Below are positions 42,393-51,999 of a DNA stretch of 64,000 nt, piece by piece. The notes below the pieces were generated by a model. That model was not told the origin of the DNA, did no database searches, and was given only the letters and a program-made list of their open reading frames with translations. Each line of letters starts with the position of its first letter. Positions within the stretch are counted from its first letter, which is position 1. Origin of the DNA: Gilvibacter sediminis (GTDB lineage: Bacteria; Bacteroidota; Bacteroidia; Flavobacteriales; Flavobacteriaceae); assembly GCF_028561565.1 (NCBI RefSeq), contig NZ_JAQQTE010000019.1, positions 144,586 through 208,585 on the forward strand. The letters run 5' to 3'. The position numbers and the translations under genes were made by a program.

Positions 42393-43040
42393 CTAGTTTT
42401 CTTCAATTAGATCTTTGTTACGGCTTCGCTGTACCCAGATGATGATCCCAACCACGATAAGTGCCATTGGAGGCAATACCATGAAACCGTTGTTCTCATA
42501 TCCGTATGCGTATAATCCGCTTTTCTCTACTGGGTTTCCAAAGATCTCGATCCCGAATAAGGTTCCAGAACCAAAAAGCTCTCTGAAGAATCCAACTACC
42601 ACTAGGATCAAACCGTATCCTAAAGCGTTACCAATTCCGTCTAAGAAAGACTTCCAAGGCCCGTTACCCAAAGCAAAGGCTTCAAAACGTCCCATGATGA
42701 TACAGTTGGTGATGATCAGTCCAATGAATACGGACAGCTCCTTACTCAGTTCATAAGAGAAGGCCTTGAGCACTTGGTCTACAATAATTACCAAGGTAGC
42801 TACTACGATAAGCTGCACAATGATTCGAATCTTTGATGGAATGATGTTTCGCATCAAAGAGATAATTACGTTACCCACACCCAATACGAAGATTACCGAT
42901 ACAGCCATTACCACAGAAGGTACGAGCTTAGCGGTGATCGCCAAAGCAGAACAGATTCCCAATACCTGAATGGTAATCGGGTTGTTGTCCGCTAATGGAT
43001 CTAAGATCAGGTTGGCATCTTTTCTAGATAAAAGTCCCAT
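42393..43040 (-). CDS. nqrD: Na+-translocating NADH:quinone reductase subunit D
   Basis: Membrane subunit homologous to NqrE; 215 residues from the ATG at 43040. C30 (GICSALAIT) and C113 (TNCIIMGRFE) are the cluster cysteines. The ORF extends 13 codons upstream (to 43079), which would overlap nqrC; the shorter start leaves a normal seven-base gap after nqrC and matches the family N terminus (LLSRKDANLILDPL). A 19-base gap separates it from nqrE. Confidence 0.96.
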   Translation of the reverse strand: MGLLSRKDANLILDPLADNNPITIQVLGICSALAITAKLVPSVVMAVSVIFVLGVGNVIISLMRNIIPSKIRIIVQLIVVATLVIIVDQVLKAFSYELSKELSVFIGLIITNCIIMGRFEAFALGNGPWKSFLDGIGNALGYGLILVVVGFFRELFGSGTLFGIEIFGNPVEKSGLYAYGYENNGFMVLPPMALIVVGIIIWVQRSRNKDLIEEN

Positions 43041-43047
43041 AGTGCGC

Positions 43048-43797
43048 TTAGTTTTGTAGTGATTTAAAGAAAGGTACATACTTCTGCACGTCCTTGCGCA
43101 GCATAGTCGCCAAACCGTCTCCGGTAATGGTCGCTCCCGCTAGGGCATCTACCTCATTATCTGATTTGTCTTCGTTCTTTGGATCGTTATTTCCCTTGGC
43201 TACAGCAATTCCTTCAAATTGTCCGTCGTCCAAAAAGCTTTCTCCTTCAAAGTCATCCATGAAATAACGCTGCTTGATCTCGGCTCCAAGACCTGGAGTT
43301 TCACCTTTGTGATCAAAGAATACTCCTTGAATGGTCATGGTCTCATCTACAGCGACAAAGCCCCAGATAGCATCCCAAAGACCTTTACCGCGAACCGGCA
43401 TAACATAGAGGTCTTTACCGTCCTTGGTTCCTTTGAAAAGCGGAAGCTTCTGATCATAAGATGGATCCTCTGCTTTCTTCTTCTCTTTTTTGATGTCGAT
43501 CAAATACGCCTCTGGATCGTCTACTTTTTCTCCACCTTGAAGATAAAATTGCTCGGTGATGTAAGTGTCGAATTTTTCTTGAAGGATATCATCAGAGACA
43601 AAAACCACATCATTGGCTCCCTGATTTTCATTCACACCCATGGCGTAAAGAATGTTCTTTTGTTTCTCCGCACGCTTATTCGCGTCGATGTTTGGTTTAA
43701 GTACCTGACTAATTCCAGACAACAATAAGCCAACCACCACTACCATCACGACAGCGAAGATTACCGTATAACTGTTTTTTTCCGTGTTTATAGCCAT
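43048..43797 (-). CDS. nqrC: Na+-translocating NADH:quinone reductase subunit C
   Basis: Single-pass subunit with a periplasmic domain carrying covalent FMN. The membrane helix is at about 11-29; the flavinylation site is T223 in DALAGATIT, which fits the ApbE recognition pattern (D-x-x-x-G-A-T). Length 249 is standard. FMN must be supplied by ApbE, encoded at 24610-25632. Confidence 0.97.
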   Translation of the reverse strand: MAINTEKNSYTVIFAVVMVVVVGLLLSGISQVLKPNIDANKRAEKQKNILYAMGVNENQGANDVVFVSDDILQEKFDTYITEQFYLQGGEKVDDPEAYLIDIKKEKKKAEDPSYDQKLPLFKGTKDGKDLYVMPVRGKGLWDAIWGFVAVDETMTIQGVFFDHKGETPGLGAEIKQRYFMDDFEGESFLDDGQFEGIAVAKGNNDPKNEDKSDNEVDALAGATITGDGLATMLRKDVQKYVPFFKSLQN

Positions 43798-43799
43798 GC

Positions 43800-45011
43800 T
43801 TATGCTGCTTTAAGTTTTAAACGTTTCTGACGTCTCTTCACGTTAGCCTGAACCACATAGTGATCAATGGTTGGTGCAAATACGTTCATCAATAGAATCG
43901 CTAGGAATACGCCTTCTGGATAAGCCGGGTTGAATACGCGGATCATGATGGAGATGAATCCGATCAAGAATCCGTAGATCCACTTCCCTTTATTGGTCTG
44001 GGCCGCAGACACAGGGTCCGTGGCCATATAGACCGCTCCAAAGAGAATACTACCTATAAATAAGTGTTGCCAGAAATCTACGCTCATCAGTCCGTAAAAG
44101 GTGCTTCCTTCATCGATCCAACCTGCGCTAACCACGCCGTTAAAGATCAAGCCCATCACCAAAGCACCGATCAAAGTACTCACAATGATTCTCCAGCTTC
44201 CGATCTTGGTGAAGATCAAAATAAAGGCTCCTAAAAGGATCAATACTTTAGAGGTCTCTCCCACAGATCCAGGAATGAATCCCCAGAACATATCAGAAAT
44301 ACTGTAAATCACATCTTGATTCTGTGCGTAGCTACCTAAGATGGTCTCTCCAGAGATGGCATCAGCAGTACCCGCGCGCTCAACAGCTCCGTGCACCCAA
44401 ACCTTGTCACCACTCATCCAAGTTGGATAAGCGAAGAATAAGAAGGCACGAATCGTCAATGCAGGGTTAAGGATGTTCATCCCTGTTCCTCCAAATACTT
44501 CTTTTCCGATCACTACTCCAAAGACTACAGCTACTGCCAACATCCAAAGTGGAATATCAATCGGTACAATAAGTGGTACAAGCATTCCAGTTACTAAGTA
44601 ACCTTCTTCTACCTCGTGTCCTTTAATTACTGCGAAGATGAATTCAACAATTAGTCCTACTCCGTAAGAAACCACTACTAAAGGAATAACCTTTCCAGCA
44701 CCGAGCCAGAAGTTGTCCCAAGTAAAGAAGTTCCCAAACCAAGAGGGTTCTACGGTAAGTCCTTTAGCCATGTCAATGGCCGCGTAATGTTGGTATCCGG
44801 CGTTGAAGATCCCGAAGATCAAACAAGGCACCAATGCCAAGATCACGATATTCATCGTTCTTTTTAAATCATCTGCCGCCTTAACGTGTGTTCCTCCGTG
44901 GGTCACTTCGTTTGGCGTATACAAGAAAGTGTGCAGGGCGTTGAAAGCCGGAGCCATCTTTTTGCCGCGATACTTTTCCTTGAGCTTATGTAAATTTTGC
45001 TTCATTCCCAT
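43800..45011 (-). CDS. nqrB: Na+-translocating NADH:quinone reductase subunit B
   Basis: Core ion-translocating membrane subunit, about ten helices, 403 residues, with riboflavin, quinone and covalent FMN sites. The probable FMN-threonine is T223 in DAISGET, where the common motif is SGAT; the glutamate in place of alanine is noted. FFAYPTWMSGD precedes it and TDPVSAAQTNKGKWIYG follows. It ends two bases before nqrC and begins three bases after nqrA. Confidence 0.97.
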   Translation of the reverse strand: MGMKQNLHKLKEKYRGKKMAPAFNALHTFLYTPNEVTHGGTHVKAADDLKRTMNIVILALVPCLIFGIFNAGYQHYAAIDMAKGLTVEPSWFGNFFTWDNFWLGAGKVIPLVVVSYGVGLIVEFIFAVIKGHEVEEGYLVTGMLVPLIVPIDIPLWMLAVAVVFGVVIGKEVFGGTGMNILNPALTIRAFLFFAYPTWMSGDKVWVHGAVERAGTADAISGETILGSYAQNQDVIYSISDMFWGFIPGSVGETSKVLILLGAFILIFTKIGSWRIIVSTLIGALVMGLIFNGVVSAGWIDEGSTFYGLMSVDFWQHLFIGSILFGAVYMATDPVSAAQTNKGKWIYGFLIGFISIMIRVFNPAYPEGVFLAILLMNVFAPTIDHYVVQANVKRRQKRLKLKAA

Positions 45012-45014
45012 AGC

Positions 45015-46361
45015 TTAACCAATTTCCTTATACATTAAATCCAGCGCCTCACGAATGATCTTCTGATGCGGCTGCTTACTTACACAAATAAATTCGGTCA
45101 CCGCAAAATCTTCCGGTGCAACTTCATACATACCCATGGCTTCCATTGCGTCCAAGTCTTTTACCATACAAGACTTGAGCAATTGAAGCGGATAGATATC
45201 TAGTGGGAATACCTCCTCGTAAGAACCAGTCACCACAAAGGCACGGTGTTCTCCGTTGGTATTGGTATCTAATTCGTATTCTTTCTTCGGATTCAACCAA
45301 GAGAAGGTCAAGGCTCGCGAAGTAGAAATTTTGTTGAAGATCGGTTTGTTCCATCCGAAGAACTCATAATCGTCTCCTTCAGGGATCACAGAAACCACGT
45401 TAGCGTAGAAACTAAGGTGACCTTCTGGTGAAATTTGCGTCCCAGAAAGCACATCTCCAGAGATCACACGAACATTTTCTTCATTCAAACCAGAATCATA
45501 AACAAAGGTTGAAACTTCTGCTCCGATCTTGGTCTTGTAGTATTTAGGAGTCTTCACAGAAGATCCTGCCAAGGCGATGATGCGATCTGCTTTGTAATGT
45601 CCGTTGGCCAAAAGCTCCCCGATGATCACTAGATCTTCAGCATGGATGGTCCAAACAGTCTCTCCTTTATTTACAGGATCCACTCTCCCGATGAGCGTTC
45701 CTACGTTCCCAGCTGGGTGCGGTCCGCTTACGTTGTGGGTTTCAATCCCGTTGATGTTGTTGAATACCGAGTTACCGCCTTTTGGCACTCCAACGTGTAT
45801 AGATCCATCGGTCAAGGTTTTAAGACCGTCAATCGCTGCCTGGATCTGCTCGCCCTTATCGGCTAAGATCAGATCGTAATCAGCACTCATTGGCGCTGTG
45901 TTGTACGCAGAAATGAAGATGGCCTTTGGAGTCACCTCCGGATTGGCGATCACATCATAAGGGCGCTGCTTGATAAAAGGCCAGCAACCAGCTTCCAATA
46001 GACGCGCCTTAACCGCAGCGGCATCAGATAAATCTGTTTTGCCAAAATCGCGGTAGCTGTCTTCTTTGTCAGCTTCAATGATGATGTCTGTAATAACTCG
46101 TTTAGCTCCGCGACGAATTTCCTGCAAAGTTCCGCTAACTGGCGATACAAAACGCATCGTTTCGTTGGCTTTGTTGTAAAAAATGTCGTCTCCGGCTTTG
46201 ATTTTTGCGCCTTCCTTAATCACCATTTTAGGTGTTATGAGATGGAAGTCGGCAGGTCTAACATTGAAAGTTCGTGATCTGGGAGCCCCTGAAATTTCAG
46301 TACTGGCAGCCCCTTTCAAGCGAATGTTCAGACCTTTTTTGATTCGAATGTCTTTTGACAT
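45015..46361 (-). CDS. nqrA: Na+-translocating NADH:quinone reductase subunit A
   Basis: Peripheral cytoplasmic subunit, 448 residues, quinone-binding. Typical regions are IRIKKGLNIRLKG, RTFNVRPADFHLITPKMVIKEG, GNVGTLIGRVDPVNKGETVW and the C-terminal MVKDLDAMEAMGMYEVAPEDFAVTEFIC. First gene of nqrABCDEF; the six subunits are contiguous with 1-19 base gaps. A -7 box lies at 46411-46418. Confidence 0.98.
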   Translation of the reverse strand: MSKDIRIKKGLNIRLKGAASTEISGAPRSRTFNVRPADFHLITPKMVIKEGAKIKAGDDIFYNKANETMRFVSPVSGTLQEIRRGAKRVITDIIIEADKEDSYRDFGKTDLSDAAAVKARLLEAGCWPFIKQRPYDVIANPEVTPKAIFISAYNTAPMSADYDLILADKGEQIQAAIDGLKTLTDGSIHVGVPKGGNSVFNNINGIETHNVSGPHPAGNVGTLIGRVDPVNKGETVWTIHAEDLVIIGELLANGHYKADRIIALAGSSVKTPKYYKTKIGAEVSTFVYDSGLNEENVRVISGDVLSGTQISPEGHLSFYANVVSVIPEGDDYEFFGWNKPIFNKISTSRALTFSWLNPKKEYELDTNTNGEHRAFVVTGSYEEVFPLDIYPLQLLKSCMVKDLDAMEAMGMYEVAPEDFAVTEFICVSKQPHQKIIREALDLMYKEIG

Positions 46362-46410
46362 AGGATTTTGGGTATGTTGACTTAAGTCGTTGTGTCTCTC
46401 TTTCGGTTTG

Positions 46411-46418
46411 CAAATTTA
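46411..46418 (-). promoter_or_regulatory. -7 box of the nqr operon
   Basis: Minus-strand TAAATTTG, exact TAnnTTTG, about 50 bases upstream of the nqrA ATG. No TTG at a suitable spacing is evident. Confidence 0.45.
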
Positions 46419-46561
46419 ATACAAAAAAGACAGAATTCTCTCTAAAAATCGAACTGTCTTGAACTTTTTCTTGTTCTTCAAAAATTGAATCTTCCCGACT
46501 GCGTTCTTCGGACACATTAAGGCACAAAATTTGTTTATATTTAGACCATTAAACCATTTAG

Positions 46562-47815
46562 ATGAAGTACCTCATCCTACTTATCAGTCTCGTTCTGAGC
46601 TCTTCTGTTTTGCAAGCCCAAGTAGAAGAAATGCCGCCGCCAGAAAATATTCGAACCATCATTTTCAATTCTGGAGGCAACCAAAGTCAATTACCGATCA
46701 TTAGATTGGGAGAACCCATCTTTTTGACTTTTGACGATCTCAACGCGAACGAGGAAGACTATTATTACCGAATTACCCACCACGATTTTGATTGGAAAGA
46801 ATCCAACTTGGCCAAAGGAGAATTCATGGAAGGTTATGATGATGTGCGCATCAGAACTTATGACAACTCCCTGAATTCACTGCAGCTGTACGCGCATTAT
46901 CGCCTGAGCATTCCAAACCAAGAGACGCGCCGCTTAACCAAGAGCGGGAATTATATGATCAGCATTTATATGGACACTGGCCAGCTGATCTTCTCGCGGA
47001 AATTCATGGTCATTGAGCAAGGCGCTGGTGTTGCTGTCGATGTCAAACGCGCGAGAGACTTTAACTTCATCAACACCAAACAAGTGGTTCAATTCACTAT
47101 CAAACCAGGAGCGGAATTCATTGCGAATCCCAAGCAGACCGTGAACACTTTGGTGATTCAGAACTACAACTTAAAAACAGCGATCACAGACCTCAAGCCG
47201 CAATACACCATTGGGCAAGAATTGATTTATCGCTACGATATTGAAGCCGGCTTTTGGGGCGGCAACGAATACCTCAACTTTGACAGCAAAGACCTTAGAG
47301 GCGCCAATATAGGCGTGAGTCGCATTGAGGTTACCGACCTCTACAATCACTTCCTGTTCACCAATCCGAGCAGAGCCGATCAGCCTTATACCTTCAACCC
47401 GGACATTAACGGAAACTTTGTAGTGCGTACTTTAAACGCTGTGCAAAGTGTTGGTTTTGAAGCCGAATACATTTGGATGCATTTTAGGCTGCAGTATTTT
47501 GAAGAATTGGATGGCAAGGAGATCCACATTTACGGAAACTTCAACAACTTCAATTTAGACGATACCACCAAGCTCAGCTACGACCCGACGGACAACGTTT
47601 ACAAGGGAGTACGCAAGTTCAAGCAAGGTTTTTACAACTATAAGTACGTCCTTTTAGACCGTGACGGCAGCATTGACTCCGGAGCCGTGGGCGGCAATTT
47701 CTGGGAAACAGAAAATGACTACACCGTTTTGGTCTATTACCGAGAACCCGGAGGTCGTTTTGACCGCATCATCGGTTACGGAAAAGGAAATTCAAACAAC
47801 ATCACCAACAACTAG
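46562..47815 (+). CDS. Type IX secretion plug protein (DUF5103)
   Basis: A 417-residue secreted protein (signal MKYLILLISLVLSSSVLQAQ) with the DUF5103 sequence: NIRTIIFNSGGNQSQLPIIRLGEP, YYYRITHHDFDW, MEGYDDVRIRTYDNS and FWETENDYTVLVYYREPGGRFDRIIGYG. This family includes the plug protein that occupies the SprA translocon in the T9SS of Flavobacterium. It thus fits the three sorting-domain proteins in the window. A 12-base gap separates it from the following decarboxylase gene, possibly one transcript. Confidence 0.88.
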   Translation: MKYLILLISLVLSSSVLQAQVEEMPPPENIRTIIFNSGGNQSQLPIIRLGEPIFLTFDDLNANEEDYYYRITHHDFDWKESNLAKGEFMEGYDDVRIRTYDNSLNSLQLYAHYRLSIPNQETRRLTKSGNYMISIYMDTGQLIFSRKFMVIEQGAGVAVDVKRARDFNFINTKQVVQFTIKPGAEFIANPKQTVNTLVIQNYNLKTAITDLKPQYTIGQELIYRYDIEAGFWGGNEYLNFDSKDLRGANIGVSRIEVTDLYNHFLFTNPSRADQPYTFNPDINGNFVVRTLNAVQSVGFEAEYIWMHFRLQYFEELDGKEIHIYGNFNNFNLDDTTKLSYDPTDNVYKGVRKFKQGFYNYKYVLLDRDGSIDSGAVGGNFWETENDYTVLVYYREPGGRFDRIIGYGKGNSNNITNN

Positions 47816-47827
47816 GCCCCTTACATT

Positions 47828-49213
47828 ATGCAGCAAGAACTGGATCTTTTCAGACGTATTGCAGACCGTTTATTAACTGAAGAAGCTCGTGAAGGAGCGG
47901 TAAAACCCATTCCCGCTGCGGAACTTTGGGACAGCTTGAACCTCAGTTTAGAAGCCGATGGGCTCAGCGAATCTGATTTTGAAAACTTATTGACTCAAGT
48001 GGTTCTGAGCACGCCCAGAACAGCAACCCACAAATTCTTCAACCAACTTTTTGGAGGCCGCACCCCAAAGGCTACGTTGGGTGATCTTTTGGCCGTAATG
48101 CTCAACAATTCCATGTATACCTATAAGGTTGCTGGGCCTCAAGTTGGCGTGGAAAAAGCCATCATCAAAGAAATTGTAAAGATCATTGGATATCCGAGTA
48201 CTGCAGATGGCACTATTGCTTCTGGAGGCTCTATGAGCAACTTGATCGCCATGCTTATGGCGCGCGACAAGAAGGATCCACGGGCTCGCTTTGAAGGAAG
48301 TCGCAAGCCCTTGGTGGCTTACACCTCGGCAGCTTCCCATTACTCTATTGCCAAGAACGCTGCCTTCTTGGGCATTGGCCGGGATTATGTCAGAAATATC
48401 GCTACCGACGCCACGGGCAAAATGGATCCTGAGGCTTTGGCTTCACAAATAGAAGCTGATAAAGCGGCGGGATTAGAACCCTTCTTTATCAACGGTACCG
48501 CCGGAACTACCGTATTGGGCGTGTTTGACCCGATAGAACCTTTGGCAGATGTCGCTCAAGCTCATGGACTGTGGTTGCATATTGATGGAGCCTATTGCGG
48601 TTCTGTGATCTTCAGCAAGAAATACAAACATCTGGTTGATGGCGTGCATCGCGCAGACAGCTTCAATTTGAACGCTCACAAAATGATGGGAACACCTTTG
48701 ACCTGTTCCATCATTGTGACCCAACACAAAAAGCACCTGGCAGACAGCCTGTCTAATGAGGCAGAATACCTCTACCAAACAGATGGTGATGACTTCAATT
48801 TGGGCAAAACCTCTTTGCAATGTGGGCGCCGCAATGACGCATTAAAGTTCTGGTCGCTTTGGAAAGCTATTGGAACTAAGGGCTTAGAATCTATGGTGGA
48901 CCAACAATTTGCTTTGGCAGAAACTGCCGTAAATTACCTCCGTTCCAACCCAGATTATACGCTCTACAGTGACTTACCTTCCATATCGATATGTTTCAAT
49001 TATAAAGACATCCCAGCCAAGACCTTATGCACGGCGCTCTATGAACAAGGCGAGCTGATGGTGGGCTTTGGGAGTTTTGAAGCTGATACTTTTGTGCGAA
49101 TGGTAACCATCAATGCTGGCAATGACCACGAACATATCCACGCCTTTTTTAAGACTTTAGAGGACTTTGTGGCCAAACACCAAGACCGACTCAAAGAATC
49201 AGTCTCCGTTTAG
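47828..49213 (+). CDS. Pyridoxal-dependent decarboxylase, group II
   Basis: A 461-residue PLP decarboxylase. The Schiff-base lysine is in FNLNAHKMMGTPLTCS; TVLGVFDPIEPLADVAQAHGLWLHIDGAYCGSVIF provides the pyridine-binding aspartate, and GTIASGGSMSNLIAM and TAGTTVLG the phosphate contacts. Sequence pattern and length point to the glutamate/aspartate/cysteine-sulfinate/aromatic amino acid decarboxylase group; the exact substrate is not decidable by eye. Confidence 0.92.
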   Translation: MQQELDLFRRIADRLLTEEAREGAVKPIPAAELWDSLNLSLEADGLSESDFENLLTQVVLSTPRTATHKFFNQLFGGRTPKATLGDLLAVMLNNSMYTYKVAGPQVGVEKAIIKEIVKIIGYPSTADGTIASGGSMSNLIAMLMARDKKDPRARFEGSRKPLVAYTSAASHYSIAKNAAFLGIGRDYVRNIATDATGKMDPEALASQIEADKAAGLEPFFINGTAGTTVLGVFDPIEPLADVAQAHGLWLHIDGAYCGSVIFSKKYKHLVDGVHRADSFNLNAHKMMGTPLTCSIIVTQHKKHLADSLSNEAEYLYQTDGDDFNLGKTSLQCGRRNDALKFWSLWKAIGTKGLESMVDQQFALAETAVNYLRSNPDYTLYSDLPSISICFNYKDIPAKTLCTALYEQGELMVGFGSFEADTFVRMVTINAGNDHEHIHAFFKTLEDFVAKHQDRLKESVSV

Positions 49214-49269
49214 CGCATAAATTTTATTTCCGGCTAGAGAAAATACGGTGAACTCCTTATATTTACCGT

Positions 49270-50613
49270 ATGCTGCCATCTGACGAAAATCCAAACGATC
49301 CGCTTAACGAGGATGCCCTATCGGGTGAAAACAGTTCTGAAGAACAACTTCCGAGCGTTCCAGAAAATACTGAGGATTCGACAGAAGTCAGTTTTGATCC
49401 CGCGGAGGATGAGCACCCAGATGAAGTCAGCAAACAGGATTCTAAACCTGTAAAATACACGGGGCGCAAAAGCGAGAAGTACCGTTCTACGGAATGCCTC
49501 AATTGCGGCCACCCCTTAAAGCTCACGGACGTTTACTGTTCCTATTGCGCGCAGATGAACAGCACCAAAAAGCTCACGGTTGGAGATTTCTTTGAGGAGC
49601 TTTTTTCCAGCATCATCAATTACGATTCACGTTTCCGCACTTCTATAAAAACCTTGCTTTTTAAGCCAGGAGTTATGTCTCGGGAGTTTATCAACGGAAA
49701 GCGCATGAAATATGTGAATCCGTTTAGGTTCTACCTGAGTATTTCGATCCTGTTTTTCATCACCTTAGGGCTGATCGCCAACTTTGATGATATGAACATC
49801 AACAGTGATCGAGACCTTATTGAGCAGCAATTGGAAAACGGTATTGGCCAAATCACAGTTGACGGCATTCCGGTAGCCAATATGGCAGAACTGGATTCTA
49901 TTATAAAAGCCAAAGACAAGGCGAACATCTCTCTGGATTCGCTCTTGGAGCGACGAAGACTGCAACGTGACAGTGCTAAAACCAAAAAAACCTACAAAGA
50001 CCGCTATATGGCGGAGGAAGATTACGACACACTTCCTTTCTTTAATGCCATGTATGAACGCGGGCGCCTTTATGCGGACTTCAATGATGAAACAGGCATT
50101 AAAAATCCGCGAATCGGTTTAGATAGTTTAAAACATACCGACAATTCCTATCACCGCTGGATCTATCGAAAAGCGATCGATGCGGAAACTATGAGCAATG
50201 AAGGTCCGGGAGAAATATTGGAATACTTCTTAAGTCAGCTCCCTTTTGTGATCTTTTTCTTTATTCCAATCTTTGCTTTGTTTGTCTGGCTGGTTTACTT
50301 GAGAAGAAAATACACCTATACCGACCATATGGTATTTCTATTCCATACTCAGACCATGTTCTTTGTGCTCTACGGAATAGCCATGCTTATTGACCTCATC
50401 GTTGCAGCTTTGACGGATAATTACGACGGAGGCCTAGCCACTTTGTTTGCGACTCTATTGTTCTTATTCTATCTCTACAAGGCGATGCGAAATTTCTACA
50501 AACAGGGAAGAATTAAAACTATTGTTAAATTTATTATTCTAAACTGGGTATTCTTTACTTTAGCTACGTTCGGAGCATTTGTGGCCTTTGCCATTAGCTT
50601 CGCAACCTATTAG
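49270..50613 (+). CDS. DUF3667 domain membrane protein
   Basis: A 447-residue protein: acidic, disordered N terminus (1-75), zinc ribbon C-x2-C ... C-x2-C (CLNCGHPLKLTDVYCSYCAQ, about 78-97), the DUF3667 region (LTVGDFFEELFSSIINYDSRFRTSIKTLLFKPG) leading into membrane helices (about 150-170, 320-345, 355-380, 385-410, 425-445) separated by a charged cytoplasmic linker. Function unknown; found widely in Bacteroidota. It starts 56 bases after the decarboxylase and is followed by apaG at nine bases. Confidence 0.85.
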   Translation: MLPSDENPNDPLNEDALSGENSSEEQLPSVPENTEDSTEVSFDPAEDEHPDEVSKQDSKPVKYTGRKSEKYRSTECLNCGHPLKLTDVYCSYCAQMNSTKKLTVGDFFEELFSSIINYDSRFRTSIKTLLFKPGVMSREFINGKRMKYVNPFRFYLSISILFFITLGLIANFDDMNINSDRDLIEQQLENGIGQITVDGIPVANMAELDSIIKAKDKANISLDSLLERRRLQRDSAKTKKTYKDRYMAEEDYDTLPFFNAMYERGRLYADFNDETGIKNPRIGLDSLKHTDNSYHRWIYRKAIDAETMSNEGPGEILEYFLSQLPFVIFFFIPIFALFVWLVYLRRKYTYTDHMVFLFHTQTMFFVLYGIAMLIDLIVAALTDNYDGGLATLFATLLFLFYLYKAMRNFYKQGRIKTIVKFIILNWVFFTLATFGAFVAFAISFATY

Positions 50614-50622
50614 ATTTGAATC

Positions 50623-51009
50623 ATGGTAGAACAAATAACACAAGGCATTAAAGTTGCGGTCCGCTCCCGATATGAGGGCGCGTATATCCGCAATTACAAG
50701 ATGCAGTTTGCGTTCACCTATGAGGTCAGTATTAGCAATCACAGCAAAGACGTGGTTCAGCTCACCCACAGAAAATGGTTCATTTTTGACGCCCTTAACC
50801 ATCCAGAAACTGTTTTTGGAGAAGGCGTTATTGGCGAAAAACCCATCATTCAACCCGGACAAACTCACACCTACAGCTCGGGTTGTTTATTATCTGGACC
50901 TATTGGAGCCATGCAAGGCAATTATGAAATGGTAAACTTCTCCAACGCGAAGTCCTTTGAAGTGATCATTCCCCGCTTTGAGCTCAGCGCTCCCTTTGCT
51001 GTAAATTAA
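50623..51009 (+). CDS. apaG: ApaG-family protein
   Basis: A 128-residue immunoglobulin-like fold protein of the ApaG family (GIKVAVRSRYEGAYI, FAFTYEVSISNHS, VQLTHRKWFIFDA, GEGVIGEKPIIQPGQTHTYSSGCLLSGPIGAMQGNYEM). In Salmonella the homolog (CorD) is linked to Co2+/Mg2+ efflux; the biochemical role is unclear. Ends in a four-base tail-to-tail overlap with the DUF6695 gene. Confidence 0.95.
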   Translation: MVEQITQGIKVAVRSRYEGAYIRNYKMQFAFTYEVSISNHSKDVVQLTHRKWFIFDALNHPETVFGEGVIGEKPIIQPGQTHTYSSGCLLSGPIGAMQGNYEMVNFSNAKSFEVIIPRFELSAPFAVN

Positions 51010-51998
51010 AAAGAAATACGTTCGTGTACTCGTAGGGTGATCTCTTGCTGCTGCTGAACCACAGTGCATTTTTCACAGTTGGAATCGTAGATAAAAGAAT
51101 ACGGCTGTTGCACGTCCAAAGGAGCGTCTGCAGTAAATACTCCCGAAAAATCTCGCACTTTTTTCTCGTTATATCGGTTGATCAAAAACTGTGATCTTGT
51201 TGGACCTTCCTGAAGATCAAACCAAGCACTACTGCCAATCCCCGTAAGCAATTGCGCCTTCTCATGGGGCGCTTCTAAGGTCTCACAACTAGCGGCATGC
51301 GTGTGTTTTTTATCGAAGTAATTTTTGAGATTCTCTTTAAAAGCCGTGCCGTTAAAAGTTTCGATCTTTCCTTCATGCACTTGATATACTGAAGATTCTG
51401 TCGCGGCTTGCTCCACATTACCGACCGTGCTCGGGGTAAATTTCTTATTGCGATTCAAGCGTTTGATGATCTTTGGATCTGGAGTTGAAGCTAAAAGGGT
51501 CTCTGTTACAAATCGGGAACAGTTACTGCCGTCCTTTACAAAGGCTCCGTAGGGAATACTGCCTCTGCCCTGCAAACTATCTATATACGATTTAGCTCTA
51601 TTAAAGTCGATCTTATCACAGACAGAAGCCAACAAACGGCCTTCTCCATGTGTTTTCTCCGGATGTGCCTCCAACCACAGCAAAAACTCTTCGGTATTCT
51701 GTAAGTTGAAATTGGCATCAAATCGCCCGTAAAAAGGAATTTCCAACTCCGCATCGGTATTAGCACCACGCACCCGACCGTGTCCTTCTGGCGTGACATA
51801 GCGCCCAAAGTCATAGTAACGCGCCTTACCTGTAGCATTCTCTATCAAGACCAAGGCAGCATGACCTGCCTTGATGTGCGAGCGCGTTCCAAGTCCTACC
51901 AAGGGAAGAAATCGGCATAAGCGCTCACTGCTCATCCGCACAAAGGTGTCCGGAAAAGCCATGGCTATCAATTTACCGTCTTGTTTAAATGCTGTCAT
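51006..51998 (-). CDS. DUF6695 family protein with permuted papain-like residues
   Basis: A 330-residue protein beginning MTAFKQDGKLIAMAFPDTFVR. A histidine in KAGHAALVLIE (H46) and a cysteine in GSNCSRFV (C160) occur in His-then-Cys order, as in circularly permuted NlpC/P60 (YiiX/LRAT-like) enzymes, so it may be a thiol hydrolase or acyltransferase; this is inference from two short motifs. The stop of the preceding NRDE gene lies one base before this ATG. An in-frame ATG at 52076 would run deep into the NRDE gene and is rejected. Confidence 0.8.
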   Translation of the reverse strand: MTAFKQDGKLIAMAFPDTFVRMSSERLCRFLPLVGLGTRSHIKAGHAALVLIENATGKARYYDFGRYVTPEGHGRVRGANTDAELEIPFYGRFDANFNLQNTEEFLLWLEAHPEKTHGEGRLLASVCDKIDFNRAKSYIDSLQGRGSIPYGAFVKDGSNCSRFVTETLLASTPDPKIIKRLNRNKKFTPSTVGNVEQAATESSVYQVHEGKIETFNGTAFKENLKNYFDKKHTHAASCETLEAPHEKAQLLTGIGSSAWFDLQEGPTRSQFLINRYNEKKVRDFSGVFTADAPLDVQQPYSFIYDSNCEKCTVVQQQQEITLRVHERISF

Positions 51999-51999
51999 T

